A DNA stretch of 64,000 bases from Niastella vici (lineage in GTDB: Bacteria; Bacteroidota; Bacteroidia; Chitinophagales; Chitinophagaceae), in contig NZ_LVYD01000024.1 of NCBI RefSeq assembly GCF_002077945.1, positions 186,001 to 250,000 of the forward strand, written 5' to 3'. The notes under the pieces are model-generated. The model was not told the DNA's origin. It ran no database searches and saw only the letters and a list, made by a program, of their open reading frames with translations. Made by a program: the position numbers and the translations under genes. Positions 53,035 to 62,444 of this stretch are shown one piece after another. The first letter of the stretch is position 1, and every line of letters begins with the position of its first letter.

Positions 53035-53922
53035 ATGGATAACACAATCAAACAAGGTAATATAGCCGCTACAACATCACCTTTACCGAAAGTAGTTAAT
53101 CAGGAGATAGATAACGATAATATACAATCAATAAGCTCCAACCAGCAGCCATCAACAATAAATAGACTATCTATCATTATTCCTGCTTATAATGAAGAAA
53201 AAACAATTGCACTTATACTCGATCGCATCAATGAGGTAAAGCTTATTCGAAATATTGAAAAGGAAGTAATAATTGTAAACGACTGTTCAACTGACAAAAC
53301 TGAACCTGTAATACAAAATTATATCGCTAACCGCGAGGACCTTTCGATCAACTATTTCAAATATATAAAGCATGATATAAACCAGGGAAAGGGTGCGGCT
53401 ATCCATACGGGCATTGCCCAGGCAACCGGCGAATACCTGTTGGTTCAGGATGCCGACCTTGAATACGATCCGGGCGAATACAATACGCTTTTAAAACCAA
53501 TTGTACTGGGCTCGGCAGATGTGGTATACGGCTCACGATTTATGGGCGGCAATCCACACCGCATCCTGTTCTTCTGGCATTCGATCGGCAACCGGTTTTT
53601 GACTTTCCTATCGAACATGTTCACCAACCTGAACTTAACCGATATGGAGACAGGTTATAAAATGTTCAGAACAGATATCATTCAAAGGATAAATCTTAAG
53701 GAACGGCGATTTGGGTTTGAACCGGAAGTGACGGCGAAGATCTCGATGGTGCCAGGCGTGCGAATATATGAGGTAGGGATTTCTTACTATGGGAGAACTT
53801 TTGCGGAGGGGAAGAAGATTGGGTGGAAGGATGGATTTAGAGCTATTTTCTGCATTATAAAATATGGTTTGTTTAATAATGAAATAGTAATAAAAGAAAT
53901 CAAGAAAACTTACGACGTGTAA
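53035..53922 (+). CDS. Glycosyltransferase family 2 (dolichol-phosphate-sugar synthase-like)
   Basis: A 295-residue GT-A enzyme. After a polar N-terminus of about 45 residues, the GT2 domain starts LSIIIPAYNEEKTIALILDR, has VIIVNDCSTDKTEPVIQNY, the Asp-rich metal site LVQDADLEYDPGEYNTLLKP (about residues 143-162), and VVYGSRFMGG with METGYKMFR downstream. This is the pattern of polyprenyl-phosphate glucosyl/mannosyl transferases such as DPM1-like proteins. It would make a lipid-linked sugar that the GT-C-like membrane proteins encoded downstream could use. One short helix may lie in RILFFWHSIGNRFLTFLSNM. Confidence 0.9.
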   Translation: MDNTIKQGNIAATTSPLPKVVNQEIDNDNIQSISSNQQPSTINRLSIIIPAYNEEKTIALILDRINEVKLIRNIEKEVIIVNDCSTDKTEPVIQNYIANREDLSINYFKYIKHDINQGKGAAIHTGIAQATGEYLLVQDADLEYDPGEYNTLLKPIVLGSADVVYGSRFMGGNPHRILFFWHSIGNRFLTFLSNMFTNLNLTDMETGYKMFRTDIIQRINLKERRFGFEPEVTAKISMVPGVRIYEVGISYYGRTFAEGKKIGWKDGFRAIFCIIKYGLFNNEIVIKEIKKTYDV

Positions 53923-54011
53923 GAGCTTAAAAACTTCAGGGCTAAACCACTAGATATGGCCCGAGGTATAATAAATAAATAGTTGTCAATCAACTTCGTC
54001 AATACTACAAC

Positions 54012-55550
54012 ATGAGTGAACAGATTTTTATACCGGCCAATCAGGTTTCATTTAGAGAATTTATTTGGGGCGAGCATAGGAATAGAACAGCTTTGAAAGC
54101 CGCCGCGATAGCAATCGTAATTCAATTTGCAATCTTCAAGTATTTCTATCCCTTTGTCAGCTTCATCCATGGAGATTCATTTAATTATATTCAAACAGCC
54201 AGTAATAACTGGGGAATTAATACGTACATGATCGGTTATCCCATGTTTCTTCGGTTTTTGAGTGTTTTTACGACCTGGGATTTTGCATTATCTGCATTTC
54301 AGTACCTATTAATACAAACCAGTTCGTTACTGCTTCTGTTTACAGTATTTTATTTTTATAAACCGACCAGATCGCTACAAATAATCTTGTTAGCATTTAT
54401 GGTCCTAAATCCCCTGTTTCTATACATAGGAAACCTCGTATCAAGCGATGCTTTGTTCCTTGCTTTAAGCCTTATCTGGTTCGCACTGCTATTGTGGATT
54501 ACCCACCGGCCCTCATTTAGGTTATTAATATGGCACACTGTTGTTGTGTATTTCGCATTTACCGTTCGATATAATGCAATGATATATGTCCCGATTGCCG
54601 CTCTTGCTTTTACATTATCTTCTTTCTCTATTCGCATGAAATTAGTAGGTATCGGTATGGCTATAATAGTCATTGGTTTATTCGTACTTCATACGGGCAA
54701 TCAATATAAAGTTCTTACCGGTAGTTGGCAATACTCACCCTTTTCGGGCTGGCAACTTACAAATAATGCCATGTATGCTTATAGATACGTCGATAGTGCG
54801 CACCGAAAACCGGTCCCTGGGAAATTCAAAGAGCTCGACAAATTTGTTACCCAATACTTTGATAGTACAAGAGATACTGCAAAATATCCGCAAGAGGCTA
54901 TGATAGCCAGCACAGTGTACATGTGGGACCCAAGGATGCCTCCATATAAATACAGACAATGGTTTTTTAGAAAAGACACTATGGCCCCAGAACTAAAAAG
55001 ATGGGCTTCTATGGGACCATTGTACAAAGATTACGGAATGTTTATCATCAAACGCTATCCGTTAGAATTTATTCAATATTTTTTATGGCCAAACTCACAA
55101 AAATATTACGCGCCTCCTGTGGAGTTCTTAGAACAATATAATTCAGGAAAGAACAGTGTTCCTTCTATTGCACAGAAATGGTTCCACTATAAAACGCCAC
55201 TGCTCACCATAAGGACAAAAGACCCGAAAGCACGGTTACTAGATTTCTATCCAATTTTGTCAGGAGTGATTAATGTGATAATGTTGTTCGGTTTGTTATC
55301 CTTTTTTTTGTTAGGGGGCTTTGGTCAGAATACGCTATTCAGAAAAGCTATCTTATTGAGTGGAGCAACTTGGTTGCTGAATGCCGGATTTACCATCTTC
55401 GCTTCCTCAGCCGCCTTGAGATTCCAGTCCTTCCCCATTATGCTTTCAACGGTTTTCGCTGGATTATTATTGAATTGGATATGGAAGCTGGCAAGTGCAC
55501 AAACAGAACGTATATATACATCTTCTGAAGGTATAATTCTATCAACATGA
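54012..55550 (+). CDS. GT-C-like polytopic membrane protein (paralog A)
   Basis: A 512-residue protein with about ten helices. The first periplasmic loop carries FIHGDSFNYIQTASN (about residues 53-67), the place where GT39/PMT-type glycosyltransferases have their catalytic acidic residue, and a later segment reads SSDALFLALSLIWFALLLWI. A soluble domain of about 150 residues (WQYSPFSGWQLTNNAMYAYR onward) sits before the last two helices. It shares this plan and many residues with the protein at 56017. With the GT2 gene upstream, transfer of a polyprenyl-linked sugar is a reasonable guess. The stop overlaps the next start by 4 bp (ATGA). Confidence 0.75.
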   Translation: MSEQIFIPANQVSFREFIWGEHRNRTALKAAAIAIVIQFAIFKYFYPFVSFIHGDSFNYIQTASNNWGINTYMIGYPMFLRFLSVFTTWDFALSAFQYLLIQTSSLLLLFTVFYFYKPTRSLQIILLAFMVLNPLFLYIGNLVSSDALFLALSLIWFALLLWITHRPSFRLLIWHTVVVYFAFTVRYNAMIYVPIAALAFTLSSFSIRMKLVGIGMAIIVIGLFVLHTGNQYKVLTGSWQYSPFSGWQLTNNAMYAYRYVDSAHRKPVPGKFKELDKFVTQYFDSTRDTAKYPQEAMIASTVYMWDPRMPPYKYRQWFFRKDTMAPELKRWASMGPLYKDYGMFIIKRYPLEFIQYFLWPNSQKYYAPPVEFLEQYNSGKNSVPSIAQKWFHYKTPLLTIRTKDPKARLLDFYPILSGVINVIMLFGLLSFFLLGGFGQNTLFRKAILLSGATWLLNAGFTIFASSAALRFQSFPIMLSTVFAGLLLNWIWKLASAQTERIYTSSEGIILST

Positions 55551-56011
55551 AGCCATCAAAATTAAACACATTTACGGAGGCTATTACGATACTTTTTGTA
55601 ATACTATTCCTATATACAGGAATCAGCAAGTTAATGGACTATACAGTCTTCAAAGAGCAAATTGCCACCTCTCCTATTCTAGCACCCGTGTCACGCTGGA
55701 TAGCGGCGGCACTTCCATGGATGGAATTCGCCATCGTGATTTTGCTTGCTATTCCTAAATGGCGGCTAAAAGGGCTCTATGCATCCTTTATAATTATGAT
55801 ATTGTTTACAGGTTATATCATTTCTATGCTGACCTTCAACAAAGACATTCCTTGTAGTTGCGGTGGTGTAATAGAATTGCTGTCCTGGAACCAACATATC
55901 ATTTTCAATACTGTGTTCATTCTATTAGCCGCAATTGCGATCGCAATAGAAAAGAGAATAAATAATGATAAGAAAAGAACAATGGCTTTCATAACTGAAC
56001 CTAACAACTAG
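55547..56011 (+). CDS. MauE/DoxX family redox-associated membrane protein
   Basis: A 154-residue inner membrane protein with four helices, starting ITILFVILFLYTGISKLMDY (typical DoxX/MauE first helix with the SKL motif) and containing KDIPCSCGGVIELLSWN, the CxCGG-type cysteine motif of MauE-like proteins, before the last helix. MauE is needed for disulfide-dependent maturation of methylamine dehydrogenase and works with the thioredoxin-like MauD. Here a CxxC thioredoxin-fold lipoprotein and a four-cysteine exported protein are encoded downstream in the same direction, so a dedicated oxidative folding route is likely. The start overlaps the upstream gene by 4 bp. Confidence 0.85.
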   Translation: MKPSKLNTFTEAITILFVILFLYTGISKLMDYTVFKEQIATSPILAPVSRWIAAALPWMEFAIVILLAIPKWRLKGLYASFIIMILFTGYIISMLTFNKDIPCSCGGVIELLSWNQHIIFNTVFILLAAIAIAIEKRINNDKKRTMAFITEPNN

Positions 56012-56016
56012 TCATC

Positions 56017-57570
56017 ATGTTATTCGAACAACCTATATCGAATCTTTCTTTCTGGCAGTGGCTTAGGATGGATCAAGAAAACAAAAGATTACTGTGGATA
56101 TCTGCCATCACCATCTTGATACAATTCATTGTGTTCAAAGCCTTTTATCCTTTGCCAAATTTTATGCCGCCGGACTCCTTTTATTACTTAGATGCAGCAT
56201 ACCATAACCAAACTATTAATTTTTGGGCTATAGGTTATTCAAAATTTTTACGACTGTTTAGTAGCTTTACGAATTCGGATCTTGTTTTGGTGATAGGTCA
56301 ATACCTTATATTAGAGGTAAGCTTGCTTTATTTCTTATTTTCCGTACGTTATCTGACAGCTCCAAAGATTTGGACATTTCGAATACTGTTGGGAATCAGT
56401 ATACTAAATCCATTATTAACCCATATTAGCAACTTTATTTCCAGCGATGGTTTATTTACAGCATTGAGCCTTTGCTGGTTTACACAGCTGTTATTCATTT
56501 TATATAAACCTAGTCTTCGGTTACTACTATCTCATAGTCTTGTACTGCTACTGGCATTTATGGTTCGTTATAATGCCATTTATTATCCCTTTATCAGTAT
56601 AGGATGTATACTTTTAGCCCATATGTCGCAGAAGATAAAATGGGTAGGTATTACAGCACTCACTTTGTTACTAGGAGGATTTATTGGGCGGACGCAGTAT
56701 GAATACTACAAGATGACAGGCACTGTGCAGTATTCTGCCTTCGGCGGGTGGCAGTTAGCTGCGAACGCATTATATGGCTATGCACACGCTAGACCTGATG
56801 CAACTGAATCAATACCACCAAAGTTCAGAACACTCCACTCAATCGTTAACCACCATATGGATTCCCTTAATAAACTTTTTTTTATTTTCCGACCTGACCT
56901 GGATATTGGGGTCTATTATTTGTGGGATGGAAAATCGCCTTTAAAAGTTTATCTGGCAAAACACCGACCAAACGATACCCTTACGCCCTACTTCAACCGC
57001 TGGGCGGCTGTGGCGCCCTTATACGCCAGCTACGGGCGATACATCATTTTTCATCATCCCCGAACCTTTTTGAAATATTTTGTGTGGTCAAATTTTGTCA
57101 AATACTATGTTCCACCAGCTGGATTCATGGAGGACTACAATGGAGGAGAAGACGTGGTCGCCCCAATAGCAAGTACATGGTTTGGATGGAAGGATAACAA
57201 AATATATAACAATTTCGGAAACAAAAAGATCAGAATAGCAAAAGCTTTCCCTCTCATTTTGGCGATGAGCAACTTCATTTTCGTCATAAGTTTCATCGGC
57301 TTTACAGGACTAGGCGGTTTCAAAAAGTGTTCGGTTCAAAGCAGGCGAATCTTGTTCTTGACCCTTATCGTTTGGGGTAGCAATATGATATTCAGTGTTT
57401 TGTCGGCGCCTATTGAACTGCGTTACCAGTTATTTCCAATGGTACTCACATGTACAATACTCTTCCTGTTACTATCATTCATTGTATCAGAAAGCAGAGC
57501 GGGAAATGCTGATCAAAAAATGGATCATGGTAATGACCAGAATAAAACACCAAGTATTCAGATAATATAG
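56017..57570 (+). CDS. GT-C-like polytopic membrane protein (paralog B)
   Basis: A 517-residue paralog of the protein at 54012, with the same helix plan, the loop PNFMPPDSFYYLDAAYHN where the other has HGDSFNYI, SSDGLFTALSLCWFTQLLFI, and the soluble part beginning VQYSAFGGWQLAANALYGYA. The first-loop Asp is kept (PPDSFYYL). Having two copies flanking the MauE gene suggests duplication of a gene pair or two related substrates. It starts 5 bp after the MauE stop and ends 17 bp before the thioredoxin-like gene. The family is not firmly assigned. Confidence 0.75.
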   Translation: MLFEQPISNLSFWQWLRMDQENKRLLWISAITILIQFIVFKAFYPLPNFMPPDSFYYLDAAYHNQTINFWAIGYSKFLRLFSSFTNSDLVLVIGQYLILEVSLLYFLFSVRYLTAPKIWTFRILLGISILNPLLTHISNFISSDGLFTALSLCWFTQLLFILYKPSLRLLLSHSLVLLLAFMVRYNAIYYPFISIGCILLAHMSQKIKWVGITALTLLLGGFIGRTQYEYYKMTGTVQYSAFGGWQLAANALYGYAHARPDATESIPPKFRTLHSIVNHHMDSLNKLFFIFRPDLDIGVYYLWDGKSPLKVYLAKHRPNDTLTPYFNRWAAVAPLYASYGRYIIFHHPRTFLKYFVWSNFVKYYVPPAGFMEDYNGGEDVVAPIASTWFGWKDNKIYNNFGNKKIRIAKAFPLILAMSNFIFVISFIGFTGLGGFKKCSVQSRRILFLTLIVWGSNMIFSVLSAPIELRYQLFPMVLTCTILFLLLSFIVSESRAGNADQKMDHGNDQNKTPSIQII

Positions 57571-57587
57571 TATTAAACACAAACACT

Positions 57588-58082
57588 ATGAAAAAAATAG
57601 TATTGCTGCTACTCTTAGTATGGTTAACGGGTTGCTCCGAACGCAAACCAGCTGTAGTAACCGGTTTAGAAGGAAAAACTCTTCCTTCTTTTAATTTCCT
57701 GCTTATGGATAGCACCCAAGTGAATACCAGTAATATAGATAATGGAAAACCAGCAGTTATATTCATTTTTAGTCCTTATTGTCCCTACTGCAGAGCTCAA
57801 ACCGAAGCTATCATTAATGATATTCAATCTGTACGCAATATTAATTTTTATTTGCTGTCTGGTTTCCCTTATAATTTGATCAAGGACTATTATAATCATT
57901 ATCAATTGAAAAAGTATTCTAACATTACTGTTGGTCAAGATTATAGTGACTTTTTAGGAAATTATTATAAGGCACCCGGCGTCCCTTATATAGCGATTTA
58001 CAAATCCAAAAAATTGAAGCAGGTATTGATGGGGAACGTGAGTATTAATGTGATACGCAATATTATTCAAGATCAGAAGTAA
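57588..58082 (+). CDS. Thioredoxin-fold lipoprotein with CPYC motif
   Basis: A 164-residue protein with lipoprotein signal (VLLLLLVWLTGC, lipid Cys at residue 16) and a TlpA/MauD-like thioredoxin fold: VIFIFSPYCPYCRAQTEAII (about residues 56-75) carries the active CPYC, and the cis-Pro loop reads APGVPYIAIYKSKKL. The CPYC dipeptide is like that of glutaredoxins and DsbA-type oxidants (CPHC) rather than reductive TlpA. It sits between the MauE/paralog B genes and the small four-cysteine protein, and would be its redox partner at the outer face of a membrane. Confidence 0.9.
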   Translation: MKKIVLLLLLVWLTGCSERKPAVVTGLEGKTLPSFNFLLMDSTQVNTSNIDNGKPAVIFIFSPYCPYCRAQTEAIINDIQSVRNINFYLLSGFPYNLIKDYYNHYQLKKYSNITVGQDYSDFLGNYYKAPGVPYIAIYKSKKLKQVLMGNVSINVIRNIIQDQK

Positions 58083-58272
58083 AGGGAGTTGAAAAATATT
58101 GTGGGCACACCCTAATCAGGAATGCCTGCAAGATACAGAGTAGCTGGCAGAGGAAAGGGCCCACTTTAACCAAGCTGCTCAATATCAGTGGGGAAGCCGA
58201 AAACCACTAAAAAAGAGTAGGCGTTTTATTTAATCTATCTTTAGCTTTTTGATGCAAAAAAGCACTTTAATT

Positions 58273-58563
58273 ATGAAAAAAGCAAAATTAATGCTCACTG
58301 GCATCGCCATCCTTGCTATTGTTGGTGGAGCGCTTGCCTTTAAAGCAAAATCAGCTTTTAGCACTCAATTCTGTACGTCTACAACTAGTGGTACATGCGT
58401 TAGCTCTTTTCAAAATGGTAAAACTGCAACTAGCGGTACCAGAACTTACTATGTTGTAACAGATGATCCTACTGCCTGCGCATCAGCCGCTCTCAATTGC
58501 TCTGGAGATAAGAACCATGGCAACATAACCACAAGCACTACATTTATTGTAGCTGAACCATAA
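58273..58563 (+). CDS. Small exported protein with four cysteines
   Basis: 96 residues. I start at the ATG at 58273 (MKKAKLMLTGIAILAIVGGA), which gives a clean signal peptide or anchor; a few more in-frame codons lie upstream. The mature part is Thr/Ser/Gly rich and has four cysteines: FCTSTTSGTCVSSF early and TACASAALNCSGDKN later, so two disulfides are possible. Small exported proteins with this kind of N-terminus (LTGIA.LA.VGGALAFKA) are, as far as I recall, common in Chitinophagaceae; no function is established. A TATCTTTA -7-like box lies upstream (about 58238-58245) and a strong terminator follows. It is probably the substrate of the MauE/thioredoxin pair. Confidence 0.75.
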   Translation: MKKAKLMLTGIAILAIVGGALAFKAKSAFSTQFCTSTTSGTCVSSFQNGKTATSGTRTYYVVTDDPTACASAALNCSGDKNHGNITTSTTFIVAEP

Positions 58564-58597
58564 CTGGGAGTCTAATGCCAACGTGCATTAGTAGCCG

Positions 58598-58630
58598 GAG
58601 GGGTGACTATATAATCACCCCTCTCTTTTT
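58598..58630 (+). terminator. Intrinsic terminator of the 53-58.6 kb cluster
   Basis: GAGGGGTGA pairs perfectly with TCACCCCTC around an 8-base A/T loop, followed by TCTTTTT, 35 bp after the small exported protein gene. Confidence 0.85.
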
Positions 58631-58701
58631 AGCCTAAAAAATAAACGAAAAAACAAAACAATTCATTCAAAAGGATCGGATGCCATATTGAGGCAATCCA
58701 T

Positions 58702-61545
58702 TTATTTTATAATTAATTTGTTTTTTTGAATTGAATCTGCAGCTAGATGCGGCTCGACTGCTGGCTTTATGGACATTTGTGGGTGCTTTGTGTATTGCTT
58801 ATTCCATATTTTACAAACCTCGCAATCTTTACTACAATATTCGACAGTATCCAAATCATACCCATTTTCAATCTGCTTCAACCTGGCCGGAATTCCTTTT
58901 GTCATCCAGATAGGAGCAGGTTTTTTCTTTAAATAATGGTCGAAAAATTGCATTGCCCTCATTGTAAAGTCTTCTTGATCCTTTCCGGGATATAAGCTAT
59001 GCCCTCCATGATCGTATTGCAATAGCCAGGCTGGTTTTTCTTGTCGCCGCAGAGATAGAAACAACTCCATAGACTGTGGCCAACCTATATCATCTTTGCA
59101 ATGTAGAATTAACAAAGGGCTAGTCACTTGATCAGCCGAAAAGATCGGAGAATTTTTAATCCAAAGATCAGGCCGTTGCCAAATCGTAAATCCGATGCTT
59201 TTTTCATACAATTTATCCATTCCAGCATCTATCCCTACCACCGAAAGCGACCTACTGATCAAATCACTTGAACCACCAGACCCCTGTAACGCAGCAGCAA
59301 ACAAATGCGTATGTGTAACCAAATAATTCGTTTCTGATCCCCCCCAGCTATGTCCTGCAATACCCATCCGCTGAGAATCAACAAACGAAAGTGTTGAAAG
59401 GTGCTTTGCAGCAGACACTACCGCGTTATATGCATCTTTCGCATTAACGACGTCTTTCGAAAATTTTGAAGCCCACTGATAATGAATATCAGGAGTAAAT
59501 ATTAAGTATCCACGGCTGACGAACCAAGGAATATTTATGTTTGCGTCTGTCGAATACATGGGTCGAGGAAATTGATATAATCGGTGAGACAATTGCTCAT
59601 AATAATTGAATATAACAGGATATTTTTTGCGAGGGTTAAAATTTTCGGGTTTGTATAATATCCCTTGGCAAAAAGTACCGTCCAATTGTCTCCAGTTGAC
59701 TAATTCCGCGGTTAGCCAGTTGTACGAATGCTGGGGAGAAAAGTTTGTCAAAGGGGTAAAGGTCTTAAAATCACGAGTTAGGAATAAATTGATAGCCTCA
59801 GAAGTTGATTCTCTGGAAACAATCCACACGTTGGCGTCCAAAGCCTTATTGAGTATTCGGATCCCATCAAATACCATAGATAAATCAACACCTCCTCCGA
59901 AAACCCATGGCCCCATTACTAAACTATCGGGCGAAGCACTCCCATCCGGCCGACAGCTAAAAAATCCAGAATATTTATTCCGAGTATCAAATGCTGCTAG
60001 CAGCAAACGTTCTTCATTATCCATTAACCTATCCAATTGACCGCTCATCAGCCTGAATTGAATTTGATGTTTTCTTCCGTAACCCTTTGTTACATTTATA
60101 GGAGCCCGCTTTCCGGTTAGATCCATTCTCCAAATATCATAATTGTCGTATATTAGTACAGTAGAGTCTTTATACCATTTACCTATCCCCACGGCGTGAG
60201 AAATCAAATCCTTCGGAAACCCGGTAGGCTGCAGATTAAAACCAACATTGGCACCACGAGATAAGTTTACTATTTTCCCTGTTAAAAGGTCGCAGCTGAA
60301 GTAGGTGTTTATATCAAAATATACAAGGTAATGGCCGTTCGGACAAATCCAGAAGTCGCCTTGAGGTGTTTTCGTAGGTATTATTATCCTTCGACCATCC
60401 TTCATCGACACCAGGCTGTATAAAGGTAGAGGATGCAACCACCAGCGGTCACCATCGCCTGCCTCATTAACAATCACTACGAAATCGCCCCATGTATCTG
60501 TTGTCAGCACTCGTTCACCTTCCGCGATCAGTCGAACCACTAAATTCTTGTCAATGCCAATGACGGCGGCAAATAAACGCGGACCTGGATTTACTAATTG
60601 TTTCGATTGAACAATGCTGTCCTTATAATTCCATACGTCTACGCTGGCCAGCATTGCATTCGGCTTCCTTCTATCAGCCCGTGCTTCCAACTCGAAAAAA
60701 ATATACTGCCCGTCTTTACTAAAGCGAGGAGAAGATGGGCAAATGGAAAACTCGCTTTGCATCCCATCGGTTTCGTGGGTAGCTTTCCTTAACGCTTTTT
60801 CCATTCCCTTTTTATAATACCATAAGGTATGAACCAATCCTCCATTCATATTTTCTTCCACAATAAAAGCCACCTGAAGCCTATGCTCATCAAGGCTATA
60901 CCCACTAATATCAGCATTGCCCATACAATCTCGCTGCGAGCACCAAATGGTTACAACTTTGCCGTCAGCTAATTCAACCCACTGCAAGGAAGATGACGCT
61001 TTTCCATCCTTCTTTGCCCTTACCTTAAGCAACAACTGCTCCCCTTTTACGTCAAGCGAGTAATCCTCTACAGAAACGAAACGTTGTTTATTGCCAGTTA
61101 CCAGATTATATAGAATTAGTTCATGCTCTTCTCCCTTCATTCTATACGCCAGCCATTGTCCTGTTTCCCCTTGACTAAAGGACTGAACACCAGGAATTGT
61201 ATCCAACTTGTCAGAGCCCAACAATAATAAATACAATGTATCATTTTTAAGAAAGATAAATTGTTTACTATTCATTGAGAAATCACCTGTTATTGAGCCA
61301 GCTAACTCCCTGCGCCAACTTCCTCTTGTTGACTGTATAATGAATTTATTTCTCTTCGTTCCAAATTTTATAATATAGGTGAAATAATTTCCGTCGGGAC
61401 TTACTAACAAAGGATGATCAAAGGTTGCCCAATTGGAAAGTGCTTCGCTATCGATGATCTGTTTAGCAAAAGAGCTTCGTTCAGAATCCTGTGCCAAAGA
61501 ACCAAGAGCAAAGACAATAAGAGCAAACATCAAAAAAATACGCAT
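58702..61545 (-). CDS. S9 family (prolyl oligopeptidase-type) serine peptidase
   Basis: A 947-residue exported peptidase: signal peptide MRIFLMFALIVFALGSLAQD, a long beta-propeller domain (to about residue 640), then the alpha/beta hydrolase domain. The nucleophile Ser is in MGIAGHSWGGSETNYLVTH, the acid in ILHCKDDIGWPQSMELF, and the His in YDHGGHSLYPG. An extra C-terminal tail of about 70 residues contains a cluster of cysteines (YCSKDCEVCKIWN). The family cleaves short peptides. It converges on the small four-cysteine protein gene with a 138-bp gap and has its own promoter, so it may process products of that cluster. Confidence 0.92.
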   Translation of the reverse strand: MRIFLMFALIVFALGSLAQDSERSSFAKQIIDSEALSNWATFDHPLLVSPDGNYFTYIIKFGTKRNKFIIQSTRGSWRRELAGSITGDFSMNSKQFIFLKNDTLYLLLLGSDKLDTIPGVQSFSQGETGQWLAYRMKGEEHELILYNLVTGNKQRFVSVEDYSLDVKGEQLLLKVRAKKDGKASSSLQWVELADGKVVTIWCSQRDCMGNADISGYSLDEHRLQVAFIVEENMNGGLVHTLWYYKKGMEKALRKATHETDGMQSEFSICPSSPRFSKDGQYIFFELEARADRRKPNAMLASVDVWNYKDSIVQSKQLVNPGPRLFAAVIGIDKNLVVRLIAEGERVLTTDTWGDFVVIVNEAGDGDRWWLHPLPLYSLVSMKDGRRIIIPTKTPQGDFWICPNGHYLVYFDINTYFSCDLLTGKIVNLSRGANVGFNLQPTGFPKDLISHAVGIGKWYKDSTVLIYDNYDIWRMDLTGKRAPINVTKGYGRKHQIQFRLMSGQLDRLMDNEERLLLAAFDTRNKYSGFFSCRPDGSASPDSLVMGPWVFGGGVDLSMVFDGIRILNKALDANVWIVSRESTSEAINLFLTRDFKTFTPLTNFSPQHSYNWLTAELVNWRQLDGTFCQGILYKPENFNPRKKYPVIFNYYEQLSHRLYQFPRPMYSTDANINIPWFVSRGYLIFTPDIHYQWASKFSKDVVNAKDAYNAVVSAAKHLSTLSFVDSQRMGIAGHSWGGSETNYLVTHTHLFAAALQGSGGSSDLISRSLSVVGIDAGMDKLYEKSIGFTIWQRPDLWIKNSPIFSADQVTSPLLILHCKDDIGWPQSMELFLSLRRQEKPAWLLQYDHGGHSLYPGKDQEDFTMRAMQFFDHYLKKKPAPIWMTKGIPARLKQIENGYDLDTVEYCSKDCEVCKIWNKQYTKHPQMSIKPAVEPHLAADSIQKNKLIIK

Positions 61546-61570
61546 AAAAATTGATTGACTTTGATATTCT

Positions 61571-61599
61571 TAAAGATAGAACATTTATTCGACCCCAAA
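61571..61599 (-). promoter_or_regulatory. Promoter of the S9 peptidase gene
   Basis: On the minus strand: TTTG (61599-61596), a 17-bp spacer, TATCTTTA (61578-61571), near the Bacteroidota consensus. The ATG at 61545 is 26 bp downstream of the -7 box. Confidence 0.55.
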
Positions 61600-61941
61600 G
61601 TGCGAACGTTATCGCCGGACAACTATCGGTATCCTGATGAATCTTAAATATTCCAAGAAGTTGTTTCATCCATGCAACGCATTCCCCAAATATGCAATTT
61701 ACATTATGAAGTTTACAGGGTAACTTAGAACGACCAGGAGATTACGGCCTTTATGCGGCATTATGAGTTCGGGTAACAAAATAGCAACATCAAGCAGTCC
61801 TCTAAAATCAACTTTTTTCCGGTATTAAAACTGAAGTTTATCTGTACATTAAAAGATTTATTCATATACATATGTTCATGCAAGTTATACATGTATCATT
61901 ATCATAACTATAAACTTTTTATAAAGAATAATTTATACTTG

Positions 61942-62257
61942 CGGCTCGCCAGGTTCAGATACAACGTGTGCCAGAACGGATTCACTGTACTCCTGATAGG
62001 AACTTATCCAAAGAACAACTTCAACTACTTTGCGAACCGGCATTCATTGAAAATGCCGAAAACTTTCTGATCATCGGCGCAACAGGTTGTGGAAAATCTT
62101 ACCTGGTCTTTGCCGTAAAGCCTGCATGAACGGATAAAAAGCGTTTTACTTTTCCATGAACTGGTTTATTGAACACATTACTACTGTCCGACTCGATGGT
62201 ATATATAACCGCTTCCTAAATACACTATTCAAAACTCCTTTGCTTATCCTGGATGAC
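61942..62257 (+). pseudogene. istB: IS21-family helper ATPase istB, N-terminal remnant
   Basis: IstB is the AAA+ helper of IS21 transposition. The homology is in two frames with at least one frameshift and stops: RLARFRY at 61942-61962; then RNLSKEQLQLLCEPAFIENA and ENFLIIGATGCGKSYLVFA (Walker A intact) in another frame; then KACMNG, a TAA, and FYFSMNWFIEHITTVRLDGI continuing to KTPLLILDD (Walker B) at 62257. Homology stops there. The C-terminal part of an istB gene appears 1.5 kb further on (63765-63956). Upstream (61600-61941) no gene or IS end could be recognised. The gene is dead. Confidence 0.85.
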
Positions 62258-62444
62258 TCTGTTCCTGCTTTGTCAAAATATTTTGCTGCATTTTTTCTTA
62301 CTAACATATGGGACTATCTTACCGCCAATCACTCTCGCTGATTTTGTTCCATAAATATCAACATTTCAAAAATCTAAACTATGATCGACGATATTGAATG
62401 CCAGCGTCTGTCGTCAGGTCTTAACGAAAGTAAAAAAGCACTGA

